This document shows positions 8,958-16,766 of a stretch of DNA of 29,887 bases, piece after piece. Numbering within the stretch: position 1 is the stretch's first letter; every line of letters begins with the position of its first letter. The notes below the pieces were generated by a model. The model was given only the letters and a program-made list of their open reading frames with translations. It ran no database searches and was not told where the DNA came from. The DNA comes from Lachnospiraceae bacterium (GTDB lineage Bacteria; Bacillota; Clostridia; Lachnospirales; Lachnospiraceae). The translations under genes and the position numbers were made by a program. Location: NCBI GenBank assembly GCA_009774235.1, contig VSNJ01000036.1, forward strand, positions 1 to 29,887, read 5' to 3'.

Positions 8958-9326
8958 CTAATCACCAAGCACCTCTTCTAATATCTTAAATATTTCTTTC
9001 CAGTTTCTATCTTCTGCAGATATATCCATTTCCTCAAGTTTGCTATACAAGTTCTTTACAAGTTCCTTCTGGTGTTCAAACTTTGCTACAAGCCCTAGTT
9101 TCTCTTCATATATCCTGAGCTGTTTTGTTGCACGCTTTACTATATCATAAGCTCCCTGTCTTGTAATCCCTTCTTCTTGTGCAATTTCACTGAAATTATA
9201 ATCCTCCAGCAAACTGGCTTCAAACATCCTGCGTTGGTTTTCTTTTAACAATGCACCATAAAAATCATATAACATTAATAATTCAATACGCTCTTCTATC
9301 GAATGTCCGCTCCTGTTTTCTGTCAT
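8958..9326 (-). CDS. ylxM: YlxM-family (UPF0122) SRP-associated DNA-binding-like protein
   Basis: A 122-residue protein, slightly longer than the usual 105-115. It has the family's N-terminal pattern LMLYDFYGALL..NQ, then a sigma-70 region-4-like helix-turn-helix (NFSEIAQEEGITRQGAYDIV, about 46-65) and a coiled C-terminal part with the typical EEKLGLVAKF. In other Firmicutes ylxM lies next to ffh and its product interacts with the signal recognition particle. Here ffh does not follow: the gene is closed by a strong terminator and preceded by a chemoreceptor 66 bases upstream. A small sigma-like regulator of another function cannot be excluded, but family resemblance is good. Confidence 0.82.
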   Translation of the reverse strand: MTENRSGHSIEERIELLMLYDFYGALLKENQRRMFEASLLEDYNFSEIAQEEGITRQGAYDIVKRATKQLRIYEEKLGLVAKFEHQKELVKNLYSKLEEMDISAEDRNWKEIFKILEEVLGD

Positions 9327-9347
9327 ATCTCTGCCTGCCTTTTAAAT

Positions 9348-9388
9348 TGCTGGTCACTATCCAGCAGAAACTACAATAATACTGGATA
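9348..9388 (-). promoter_or_regulatory. Two mutually exclusive hairpins between chemoreceptor and ylxM
   Basis: On the - strand, TATCCAG (9388-9382) can pair with CTGGATA (9364-9358). The overlapping TGCTGG (9366-9361) can instead pair with CCAGCA (9353-9348) across a 7-base loop, and that hairpin is followed by ATTTAAAA. The competing pairs resemble a weak terminator/antiterminator that could lower ylxM transcription relative to the upstream gene. This is inference from base pairing only. Confidence 0.35.
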
Positions 9389-9392
9389 ATAA

Positions 9393-11117
9393 TTAAACAT
9401 TTATAAATTTACCAGCCTCCACTTTCAGCTGTTTTGCAATCTTATGGTTGTTCTGTGTCTTAATAGAAATCTGGTCAATTTCCCTTACAAGGTCTCCTGT
9501 ATTAGTAGCTGCTGTTGTTACAGCATTTGCACTTTCATCTACTGCTGTTGCAATACCACTCATAGCTTCACTAATCTCACTCATAAGTTTATCCAGGTTC
9601 ACAGACATTTCACTAAATTTCATAACAATATGGTCTACATGGCTTGAATCTTTTTTATATTGTTCTCCGCCAGACAAAAAATTATCATATGCTGGAAGAA
9701 CTGACTCTTGCAGGTATTTAATTATAATATCAGAATTTCTTACAAGCTCCTTCACAGCAGCAATTACCATATTATTGATATTCTGTATATTTCCTGCTGT
9801 TTCACGGCTTGAATCCGCAAGCTGCCTTATTTCATCAGCAACTACCGCAAAACCTTTGCCCGCTTCACCAGCCCTTGCCGCTTCTATCGAGGCATTCAAT
9901 GCAAGCAGGTTAGTCTGTGAAGAAATACTAAGTATCTCTTCTGTCAGGTCACCAACACGCTCTACACTCTTAGAATCATCAACTGCTTTCTGAAGGGACT
10001 CAAGTATCCCGCTAACCACATTGCTTGCATCATTTTTATTTGCCACTGCATCCTGTTCTATATGGGCAGCACGTTTTTTCATGCCATCTGCATAAGAAGA
10101 TAAATCCTTAGAAGCATCAGCAAGTTCTTTTACATGGCTTACTATTGTATTTGCATTATTATTTATTGTAAAAACTGTAGCTGACACCTCTTCCATTGAT
10201 GAAGAAAGCTCCTGCATGCCAGCTGATATATCACATGCATTTAAGTTTACAGAAGAAACACTTTCCTGTACCTCATTTACCATTTTATCCAATGCATTTG
10301 AACTGTTTGTAATCTTTTTCATAATCCCCTGCAGGGATTTAATAAACACATTTATTCCATTGCCCATCTGTGCAATTTCATCTTTTCCTTTTACTTCTAT
10401 ACGTTTAGTCAGGTCTCCCTTTCCAGTTTCAATACCATCAATAATATTTTTAAGCTCTATACTGCTCTTCCGTACTGGATTTACAATCCCCAATATACAT
10501 ACCAGTACACTGGATATTGCAACTATAACTGCTGTCACCATAAGACCGGCACCAAGCCTTCTTGCTCTTTTATATAGAACTTTGCTATTTTCAACTGCGT
10601 CTTCCATGTATTCCCTGTTCATTACACGCATATTTGAAATTATATCAAAAACTTCACTGCCATTTCCGGAAAGTTCTCCTCTAACAATCTCAAGTGCCTG
10701 TTTGTTATCATTATTTGCACTGTATTCTATTGCACGTTTAAGGGTATCCTGGTAACCCAAATATTTATTCTGGAAATTATTATATGTTTCTATTTCTTGA
10801 GGTGTTAGTTTTTCCTCAATGTTTTTACATAATACTTCCATTTGCTCAAAAATTTGTGTTATCTCTCCTTCATATGTACGCATCCCTTCTGCATCTTCTG
10901 TTATACAGTGTGCGTATGCTGTTCTTTCAAGTGCTTCAAATGATGTTGAAAGGCTGCCAAGCCATGACATGCTGATTGCATAATTACCTGAAATTTCCTC
11001 ACTTGATTCCATCATGGTATCCATATTGGCTAAACTTATATAACAAGCCCCTATTAATAGAACTGCCAGCAAGATAACAGGCAGCATAACCTTAAATCCA
11101 ATACTCCGGTTTCTCAT
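9393..11117 (-). CDS. Methyl-accepting chemotaxis protein with four-helix-bundle sensor
   Basis: A 574-residue transmembrane chemoreceptor. TM1 is at about 9-31, an extracytoplasmic all-helical region at 32-188 fits the 4HB_MCP sensor type, TM2 is at 189-212 and HAMP at about 213-267. The cytoplasmic signalling hairpin has the conserved tip EILSISSQTNLLALNASIEA (395-414) and ARAGEAGKGFAVVADEIRQLA, which contacts CheA and CheW. There is no C-terminal CheR-binding pentapeptide. The ATG is preceded by GAGGTAAG. The sensed compound is unknown, as 4HB sensors bind diverse small molecules. No che genes are nearby, so this is an orphan receptor; it implies the host is motile. Confidence 0.93.
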   Translation of the reverse strand: MRNRSIGFKVMLPVILLAVLLIGACYISLANMDTMMESSEEISGNYAISMSWLGSLSTSFEALERTAYAHCITEDAEGMRTYEGEITQIFEQMEVLCKNIEEKLTPQEIETYNNFQNKYLGYQDTLKRAIEYSANNDNKQALEIVRGELSGNGSEVFDIISNMRVMNREYMEDAVENSKVLYKRARRLGAGLMVTAVIVAISSVLVCILGIVNPVRKSSIELKNIIDGIETGKGDLTKRIEVKGKDEIAQMGNGINVFIKSLQGIMKKITNSSNALDKMVNEVQESVSSVNLNACDISAGMQELSSSMEEVSATVFTINNNANTIVSHVKELADASKDLSSYADGMKKRAAHIEQDAVANKNDASNVVSGILESLQKAVDDSKSVERVGDLTEEILSISSQTNLLALNASIEAARAGEAGKGFAVVADEIRQLADSSRETAGNIQNINNMVIAAVKELVRNSDIIIKYLQESVLPAYDNFLSGGEQYKKDSSHVDHIVMKFSEMSVNLDKLMSEISEAMSGIATAVDESANAVTTAATNTGDLVREIDQISIKTQNNHKIAKQLKVEAGKFINV

Positions 11118-11190
11118 ATATCTTACCTCATCTTTCTTTTTTTAATTAATATGTAAGGCTTCCATAATTTTTTACCTATCTCCTAAATTG

Positions 11191-11238
11191 TCCCAGGCAG
11201 GGACTGTGTATAAAAATCCTTAGCCTGGGACTGTTCAA
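11191..11238 (-). promoter_or_regulatory. Possible chemoreceptor promoter within a GC-rich inverted repeat
   Basis: TCCCAGGC (11191-11198) and GCCTGGGA (11223-11230) form a perfect 8-bp inverted repeat 24 bases apart. GGGACTGT occurs twice, in direct orientation, in or beside it. On the - strand TTGAAC (11238-11233) and TTTATA (11214-11209) are spaced 18 bases and could be a modest promoter for the chemoreceptor, with one repeat arm in the spacer. No U-tract follows the repeat on either strand, so operator is more likely than terminator. Confidence 0.35.
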
Positions 11239-11254
11239 CTCTTATCTTGTCTTT

Positions 11255-11289
11255 ATATAATATAATTAATATCTTAATATATATTATAT
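11255..11289. terminator. AT-rich hairpin just after oadA, candidate weak terminator
   Basis: ATATAATATA-ATTAA (11255-11269) pairs with TTAAT-A-TATATTATAT (11274-11289): 15 bp with one bulged A and a 4-base loop, starting 7 bases after the oadA stop. The stem is entirely A-T, so it may protect the mRNA end rather than terminate efficiently. Confidence 0.4.
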
Positions 11290-11296
11290 CATATTT

Positions 11297-12709
11297 TTAA
11301 ACAGGATATGCTATATTTTCTTTATCTGCTACTGCCGGGTCTGCCTTATTCTGCTGTGCCTCCCTGTATTTAAAGAACTCCATTGCAACCTGTGGGAAAA
11401 GTGCATATGAAAGTACATCTTCATCCTGCTGCTTGTACTGTTTCATCTCTTTCTCAAGGTCTGCAAGCTGTGGTTTAATTAAATCAGCTGGACGGCATGT
11501 GATTGGCTTTGTATCCCCAACACACTTCTTCTGCACTTCAGGATTAAATGGTTTAACTGTCTGGCCAAATTCACCTCCAAGAAGCTTCTTGGACTCTTTT
11601 GTAACCATTTTGTATCTCTCACCTGAAACTACATTAAGCACAGCCTGTGTACCAACAATCTGTGATGAAGGTGTAACAAGAGGAGGCTCTCCAAAGTCCT
11701 TACGTACCCTAGGCACTTCTTCAAGCACTTTCTCGTATTTATCTTCCTGTCCCATTTCTTTAAGCTGTGAAACAAGGTTACTAAGCATACCGCCTGGAAC
11801 CTGGTAACGCAGTGTCTGGATATTTACACCAAGCACCTTTGTATTCATAAGACCTGACTTAAGCGCCTCCTCACGGAGCGGACGGAAGTAATCAGCTATC
11901 TCAGCAAGCTTATTCTGGTCAAGCCCTGTATCATAAGGTGTACCCTTAAATGCTTCAACCATAACTTCTGTAGCTGGCTGGCTTGTGCCCATTGAGAATG
12001 GTGACATAGCTGTATCAATAATATCACATCCTGCTTCTGCTGCTTTCATATATGTCATTGCAGCTACACCAGAAGTATAATGTGTATGAAGGTCAATAGG
12101 TATATCTACTGCTTCTTTCAATACAGTAACAAGCTCTGTAGCCTTTACAGGTACTAAAAGACCTGCCATATCTTTGATACAAAGTGACTTAGCACCCATA
12201 TCTTCAATTCTCTTTGCCATATCCTTCCAGTAATCAAGAGTATAGGCATCACCAAGTGTATATGAAAGGGCTATCTGTGCATGGCCGTTCTCCTTATTTG
12301 CTGCTTTTACAGCTGTCTCAAGGTTACGAAGGTCATTAAGACAGTCAAATATACGTATTATATCAATACCATTTGCAATAGATTTCTGTACAAAATATTC
12401 AACTACATCATCTGCATAATGGTTATAACCTAAGATGTTCTGTCCACGGAATAACATCTGAAGCTTTGTGTTCTTAAAGCCTGCCCTTAATTTCCTAAGC
12501 CTCTCCCAAGGGTCTTCTTTAAGGAACCTTAAGGAAGCATCAAATGTTGCACCACCCCAGCACTCAACTGAATGGTATCCTACCTGGTCCATCTTATCTA
12601 TTATTGGAAGCATCTGTTCTGTTGTCATCCTTGTGGCAATCAGTGACTGATGCGCATCACGGAGAATAGTCTCCGTAATCTTTAAAGGTTTCTTTTCTAT
12701 ATCTGCCAT
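11297..12709 (-). CDS. oadA: Oxaloacetate decarboxylase alpha subunit / transcarboxylase 5S-type carboxyltransferase
   Basis: A 470-residue biotin-dependent carboxyltransferase acting on a 2-keto acid (oxaloacetate to pyruvate or the reverse), moving the carboxyl group to biotin on the separate carrier. It is a TIM barrel with metal-binding Asp18 in TILRDAHQS, a carboxylated-type lysine Lys179 in CIKDMAG, and metal ligands His208/His210 in DLHTHYTSG. It ends near residue 470 without the fused biotinyl domain of many OadA proteins, which fits the separate carrier gene in the cluster. AGGAGG precedes the ATG. It is the last gene of the five-gene operon, 16 bases after oadB. Family assignment is firm; direction and exact keto acid (decarboxylase versus 5S transcarboxylase versus PycB) cannot be decided from sequence. 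Confidence 0.93.
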   Translation of the reverse strand: MADIEKKPLKITETILRDAHQSLIATRMTTEQMLPIIDKMDQVGYHSVECWGGATFDASLRFLKEDPWERLRKLRAGFKNTKLQMLFRGQNILGYNHYADDVVEYFVQKSIANGIDIIRIFDCLNDLRNLETAVKAANKENGHAQIALSYTLGDAYTLDYWKDMAKRIEDMGAKSLCIKDMAGLLVPVKATELVTVLKEAVDIPIDLHTHYTSGVAAMTYMKAAEAGCDIIDTAMSPFSMGTSQPATEVMVEAFKGTPYDTGLDQNKLAEIADYFRPLREEALKSGLMNTKVLGVNIQTLRYQVPGGMLSNLVSQLKEMGQEDKYEKVLEEVPRVRKDFGEPPLVTPSSQIVGTQAVLNVVSGERYKMVTKESKKLLGGEFGQTVKPFNPEVQKKCVGDTKPITCRPADLIKPQLADLEKEMKQYKQQDEDVLSYALFPQVAMEFFKYREAQQNKADPAVADKENIAYPV

Positions 12710-12725
12710 GATTTATCCTCCTAAA

Positions 12726-13880
12726 TTAGATGCCAAATATTGCCATAAATACACCAGCCGCAACTGCTGTACCAATAACACCTGCAACGTTTGGTCCCAT
12801 TGCATGCATAAGCAGGAAGTTTGTAGGGTCTGCCTCTGAACCAACCTTCTGTGACACTCTTGCTGCCATAGGCACTGCAGACACACCTGCTGAACCAATC
12901 AATGGGTTAATCCTGCCATGAGTAACTTTGCACATCAGCTTGCCGAATAATACACCTGCTGCTGTACCAACACAGAAAGCAACAAGTCCTAATACTACTA
13001 TCTTAAGAGTTGAAGCCCTTAAAAATGCCTCTGCACTTGTAGAAGCACCTACAGAAGTACCAAGCAGGATAACTACAATATACATAAGTGCATTGGAAGC
13101 TGTCTCTGCAAGCTGCTTTACAACACCAGACTCCCTGAAAAGGTTACCAAGCATAAGCATACCTACAAGAGGTGCAGTTGTTGGCAATATAAGACAAACA
13201 ACAATAGTAACTATAATAGGGAAAAGTATCTTTTCTAATTTAGATACTGGACGTAACTGTTCCATCTTAATTTTACGTTCTTCCTCTGTTGTGAAAAGCT
13301 TCATAATAGGAGGCTGGATAATAGGCACAAGTGACATATATGAATATGCTGCCACTGCAATAGGACCCATATATTCAGTCTGCTTTAATTTGCCACAGAG
13401 GAAAATAGATGTAGGCCCGTCAGCTCCACCTATAATTGATATTGCTGCTGCTGCCTTGTCATTAAACCCAAGAAGGATAGCTATAAGGTAAGCAGAAAAA
13501 ATACCAAACTGTGCTGCTGCTCCAAGAAGGAAACTTACTGGATTAGCAATCAGCGGACCAAAGTCCGTCATCGCACCAACACCAAGGAATATCAGTGAAG
13601 GTAAAATACTCCATTCATCAAGTAAATAGAAATAGTGTAATAAACCGCCGACACCATTTGATGTGTCCTCAGGGCTTGCCATAATATCAGGGTAAATATT
13701 TACCAGTATCATGCCAAATGCAATAGGGACTAACAATAATGGCTCGTACCCTTTTTTAACCGCCAGATAGAGAAATATGCAGCCGACCAGTATCATCAGG
13801 TAATTACCCAGTGACAGGCTGGTAAAAGCGGTCTGGCCTGCAAGGTTTTCTATCGTTGTAATAACGTAATCCAAAGCCAT
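12726..13880 (-). CDS. oadB: Na+-translocating decarboxylase beta subunit
   Basis: A 384-residue membrane protein of the OadB/MmdB/GcdB family, with about nine to eleven hydrophobic segments. It decarboxylates carboxybiotin and couples this to export of Na+. The conserved acidic motif IIGGADGPTSIF carries Asp154, and MGPNVAG near the C-terminus carries Asn364; both regions are linked to Na+ binding in studied homologues. Length is close to the family norm. AGGAGG lies only 2 bases before this ATG; a TTG two codons downstream (13872-13874) has ideal spacing and may be the real start. It begins 6 bases after the biotin carrier gene. Family members differ in partner substrate, so the name says pump and not substrate. 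Confidence 0.94.
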   Translation of the reverse strand: MALDYVITTIENLAGQTAFTSLSLGNYLMILVGCIFLYLAVKKGYEPLLLVPIAFGMILVNIYPDIMASPEDTSNGVGGLLHYFYLLDEWSILPSLIFLGVGAMTDFGPLIANPVSFLLGAAAQFGIFSAYLIAILLGFNDKAAAAISIIGGADGPTSIFLCGKLKQTEYMGPIAVAAYSYMSLVPIIQPPIMKLFTTEEERKIKMEQLRPVSKLEKILFPIIVTIVVCLILPTTAPLVGMLMLGNLFRESGVVKQLAETASNALMYIVVILLGTSVGASTSAEAFLRASTLKIVVLGLVAFCVGTAAGVLFGKLMCKVTHGRINPLIGSAGVSAVPMAARVSQKVGSEADPTNFLLMHAMGPNVAGVIGTAVAAGVFMAIFGI

Positions 13881-13886
13881 TCCCTC

Positions 13887-14258
13887 CTAGTTTAATGATG
13901 CAAGTACAGCTCCTGCTTCTACAGAATCACCTGCTGCCACATTGATGCCTGCTACTGTGCCATCCTGTGGTGCAACAATTTCATTCTCCATTTTCATAGC
14001 TTCTAATACCATAATAACATCGCCTTTTTTCACAGCCTGGCCTGCTGAAGCCTTAACAGATAAAATCTTTCCAGGCATTGGTGCGTTTATTTTTACTGCA
14101 CCTGCACCACCAGCTGGCGCTGCTGCCTTTGGCGCTGCTGCTTTAGGTGCTGCCGCTTTTGGAGCAGCTGCCTTAGGTGCTGCTGCTGCGCCTGCACCAC
14201 CCTCTTCTACTGTAACATCATAAACATTACCATTAACAGTAATTGTGTAATTCTTCAT
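13887..14258 (-). CDS. Biotin carboxyl carrier protein of the Na+ decarboxylase
   Basis: A 123-residue carrier: a short N-terminal beta segment (MKNYTITVNGNVYDVTV), a flexible Ala/Pro/Lys linker of repeated AAAPK units (about 24-50), and a biotinyl domain with EAMKMENEI, where Lys89 is the biotinylated residue. It shuttles CO2 between carboxyltransferases and the OadB pump. An in-frame ATG five codons upstream overlaps the ribosome site GGAGG (8 bases before the chosen ATG), so the shorter start is right. It lies 39 bases after the OadG gene and 6 before oadB. It is the only carrier in the cluster, so both carboxyltransferases must share it if they work together. Often called GcdC or MmdC-like. 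Confidence 0.93.
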   Translation of the reverse strand: MKNYTITVNGNVYDVTVEEGGAGAAAAPKAAAPKAAAPKAAAPKAAAPAGGAGAVKINAPMPGKILSVKASAGQAVKKGDVIMVLEAMKMENEIVAPQDGTVAGINVAAGDSVEAGAVLASLN

Positions 14259-14297
14259 TATTTTGTCCTCCATATACTTTATTAACTTATATGATTT

Positions 14298-15011
14298 TTA
14301 TTTCCTGATAATTGAACGTATTATAAGACCATCTGTACATTCATTTTCACCCGCTGCTGCAATAGCTGCTGTAATAACTGCAACAAGTTCAAGGTCATCA
14401 GTTAAATCTTCTTCCTCTTCCTCAATAACAACAGGCTCTGGCTGTGGCTCTGCTACAACTGGTGCTGCTTCTTTGCTCTTATTCTGGGCATTGCCAATAT
14501 ATTTAAACTGTGCAATAATAATAGCAATAAATATAAGAACAAGGAACACTATACCCATACTCATAACTGTGTTAAGCCCTGCCCTGCCCATAATCTGGCC
14601 TTTACTCTCATATTTATCCACGTTCCATGAAGTTGTGTTGCCAGCTTCATCATAAGTTACTGAGAATACAAGCTTCTTGCCTGAACTTGTAAGAATTGTT
14701 TCATTTACGGTTGCAGTATCAGTAGTTATTGTAAAACTGCTGTCTTCTTTCTTGTCATATTCGCCATACTTTTCCCGCAACTTTCCTGACTCTGTATACA
14801 GAGCCAATGTATCATCATCCAGTTGGTCTGCATAATCTGATACAGCGCTGTCGAAATCATACTCAAACCAGCTCTTTACAAAGGAGTCAGTATTTTCCTC
14901 AAGCACTTTTTCATCAAAATTTTCATTAGTCTTAACAAGACTAAAACTACATCCCGCCATCACCAGTATACAGGATATGATACAGCAAATTAAAGCTAAT
15001 CTCTTCTTCAT
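14298..15011 (-). CDS. Lipoprotein fused to OadG-like gamma subunit of the Na+ pump
   Basis: A 237-residue protein in two parts. Residues 1-21 are a lipoprotein signal with lipobox LVMAGC (Cys21). Residues ~22-135 form an exported domain with a DUF3887-like look (FVKSWFEYDFDSAVSDYADQ). A membrane helix (~145-172, MSMGIVFLVLIFIAIIIA) and an acidic, Pro-rich tail ending in ELVAVITAAIAAAGEN..IIRSIIRK match the small OadG/MmdD assembly subunit, normally only ~80-130 residues. The subunit holds carboxyltransferase and membrane pump together. AAGGAG sits 6 bases before the ATG. It lies between the carboxyltransferase and carrier genes, where a gamma subunit belongs. The function of the exported part is unknown. 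Confidence 0.85.
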   Translation of the reverse strand: MKKRLALICCIISCILVMAGCSFSLVKTNENFDEKVLEENTDSFVKSWFEYDFDSAVSDYADQLDDDTLALYTESGKLREKYGEYDKKEDSSFTITTDTATVNETILTSSGKKLVFSVTYDEAGNTTSWNVDKYESKGQIMGRAGLNTVMSMGIVFLVLIFIAIIIAQFKYIGNAQNKSKEAAPVVAEPQPEPVVIEEEEEDLTDDLELVAVITAAIAAAGENECTDGLIIRSIIRK

Positions 15012-15025
15012 ATGCCACTCCTTAA

Positions 15026-16459
15026 CTAGATGGTTCCATGTTTTTTACCGATTGGATACCCGCTTTTTGAAAATAACATTTCAAACGCATATAATAACTG
15101 CTTCCTGGCTGAGCCTGGAGCTACAACTGCATCAATATAACCTCTTGCTGCAGCTGCTTCTGTACTGGACTGTGCTGCAAATTCTGCTGCCCTTGAGCCT
15201 AAATCTGTACCCTTATCATCACCATATATAATCTTCGCTGCAACTTGTGCATCCATTACACCAATATCAGCACCCTCAAGTGCAAATACCATATCAGCAC
15301 CAATATGCTTTGAATTCATACAGATATATGCACTTCCATATGCCTTACCTGTGATAAAGTTTACTTTTGGCACATCTGATTCTGTAAATGCTGCTGTAAG
15401 CCTTGCTGCTGCTGATGCTACTGTTCTTTCTTCATCTACTGATGTTGCAAATCCCTCTACATTAGTAAGTGTAAGTACAGGAATATTAAATGCATCACAC
15501 TTCTTAATAAATGAAACGGCCTTGTCACATCCTGCTGTAGTAAGGCGTGCATCATATTTTGCAGCTGCTTTGCCATTCTCATCAAATTGTGCAGTACGGT
15601 TTGCAATAACACCTACTGTCATGCCATCAAGGCAGATAAAGCCCGTAACCATTTCTTTAGCATAACCTTTTTTTACTTCCAGGAAGAAGTTATTGTCACC
15701 AATATCTTCAAGCGCTACAGCTGGGTCAGCTGTTTCTGCCGCAAAATCTTCTGTCATCCTGTTTAAGTCATCCATACATTCATCAGAAAATGCTGTCTCA
15801 TTATTGTTGGCAGGAAGAATTGAAACAAGTTCTCTTATACCTGTTAAAACTTCTTCTTCACCTTCTAAGACAAAATCTACTACTGATGCTTCCTGCTGGA
15901 AAGCAGCAGATGCAGTATCAAGCTTTTCTGTATAATTTCCTTCTAATGTGTTTGGTGAATTAACAAAAAGCTTTGCATTGTTTTTCTCCATAAATGTAAA
16001 ATCACTCATTGCAGCAAGTATAGCAACTCCTCCGCCACAACTGCCAAATATAGCGGTAATCTGTGGAACTATACCTGATGCTTTTGTTTTCATCTTGTAC
16101 ACCTGGCCAAAACCTGCAAGTGCATCTGTAGATTCCTGAAGACGTATTCCTGCACAGTCAACCAGCCCGATTACAGGTACACCTGTTTTCATTGCAAGTT
16201 CATATATATGTGCTATCTTCTTTGCATGCATCTCACCAATTGTACCATTAAGTGCAGATGCATCCTGGCTGTATATATAGACAGGATTGTTCTGGACCAG
16301 CCCGTACCCGGTTACTACACCATCTGATGGCACTGACTTTTCCTGCATGTTAAAATCAGTGTTTCTCTTTGTGACACCAGCACCAATTTCAACAAAACTG
16401 TTCTCATCAACTAAAGCCGCAATACGGTCTTTTGCTGATAAAGCATTCTTGTTACTCAT
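15026..16459 (-). CDS. Acyl-CoA carboxyltransferase (MmdA / 12S transcarboxylase type)
   Basis: A 477-residue crotonase-fold carboxyltransferase that moves CO2 between biotin and a short acyl-CoA (propionyl-CoA/methylmalonyl-CoA or acetyl-CoA/malonyl-CoA). The N-terminal half contains LVDENSFVEIG, VPVIGLVDCAGIRLQES (94-110) and an oxyanion-type GSCGGGVA. The C-terminal half has MTVGVIANRTAQFDENGKAA, VPVLTLTNVEGFATS and GKAYGSAY. It lacks the ~30-40 N-terminal residues usual in MmdA (about 510-520), but GGAGG before this ATG supports the start. It is the first gene of the operon, 14 bases before the OadG-like gene. Acyl-CoA specificity is not decided by visible motifs. Confidence 0.9.
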   Translation of the reverse strand: MSNKNALSAKDRIAALVDENSFVEIGAGVTKRNTDFNMQEKSVPSDGVVTGYGLVQNNPVYIYSQDASALNGTIGEMHAKKIAHIYELAMKTGVPVIGLVDCAGIRLQESTDALAGFGQVYKMKTKASGIVPQITAIFGSCGGGVAILAAMSDFTFMEKNNAKLFVNSPNTLEGNYTEKLDTASAAFQQEASVVDFVLEGEEEVLTGIRELVSILPANNNETAFSDECMDDLNRMTEDFAAETADPAVALEDIGDNNFFLEVKKGYAKEMVTGFICLDGMTVGVIANRTAQFDENGKAAAKYDARLTTAGCDKAVSFIKKCDAFNIPVLTLTNVEGFATSVDEERTVASAAARLTAAFTESDVPKVNFITGKAYGSAYICMNSKHIGADMVFALEGADIGVMDAQVAAKIIYGDDKGTDLGSRAAEFAAQSSTEAAAARGYIDAVVAPGSARKQLLYAFEMLFSKSGYPIGKKHGTI

Positions 16460-16738
16460 GTTCAGCCCTCCAATATAGTAAAATTAATTGTGGCAGTTTT
16501 ATTAAAGCCACCTGGCATAAGCCAATTTGTAAAAACAAAATCTATACCAAGTATAATTCTATTACTTTTACCATAAAATAGCAACCTTTTTATTTTGTTT
16601 ATCTATTTCTTTTTGTAAAAAAGGTATTATTTACAGGGTATACAAAAAAATTTTGATTTTAAACCAGAGACTGCCCGTTGTCCATCCGGTTGGTATTGCA
16701 GCAGAAATTTGATTTAAGAAATCCAGCACCAGTTCAGT
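16460..16738. other. Intergenic region upstream of the carboxyltransferase operon
   Basis: AT-rich, with no credible ORF. It should hold the operon promoter on the - strand. I see only imperfect boxes (for example TATACT near 16550 without a good -35 partner) and a 5-bp inverted repeat GTGGC / GCCAC close to 16490-16512, so I do not call a promoter. Confidence 0.4.
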
Positions 16739-16766
16739 AAAAAAAGGGGATATTGCTATCCCCTTT
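16739..16766 (-). terminator. Strong terminator of the surface-protein gene, overlapping its stop codon
   Basis: AAAGGGGATA (16743-16752) and TATCCCCTTT (16757-16766) form a perfect 10-bp stem with a TTGC loop. On the - strand it is followed by a T run (complement of the A run from 16739). The stop codon (16756-16758) straddles the loop and stem. Confidence 0.85.

Noticed and set aside
9393..11117. Sigma-28 (flagellar) promoter for the chemoreceptor
   Set aside because: No TAAA-N15-GCCGATAA-like sequence found upstream of the gene at 11118-11290.
12928..13491. 187-residue + strand frame opposite oadB
   Set aside because: Antisense to a conserved membrane protein; no supporting start signal.
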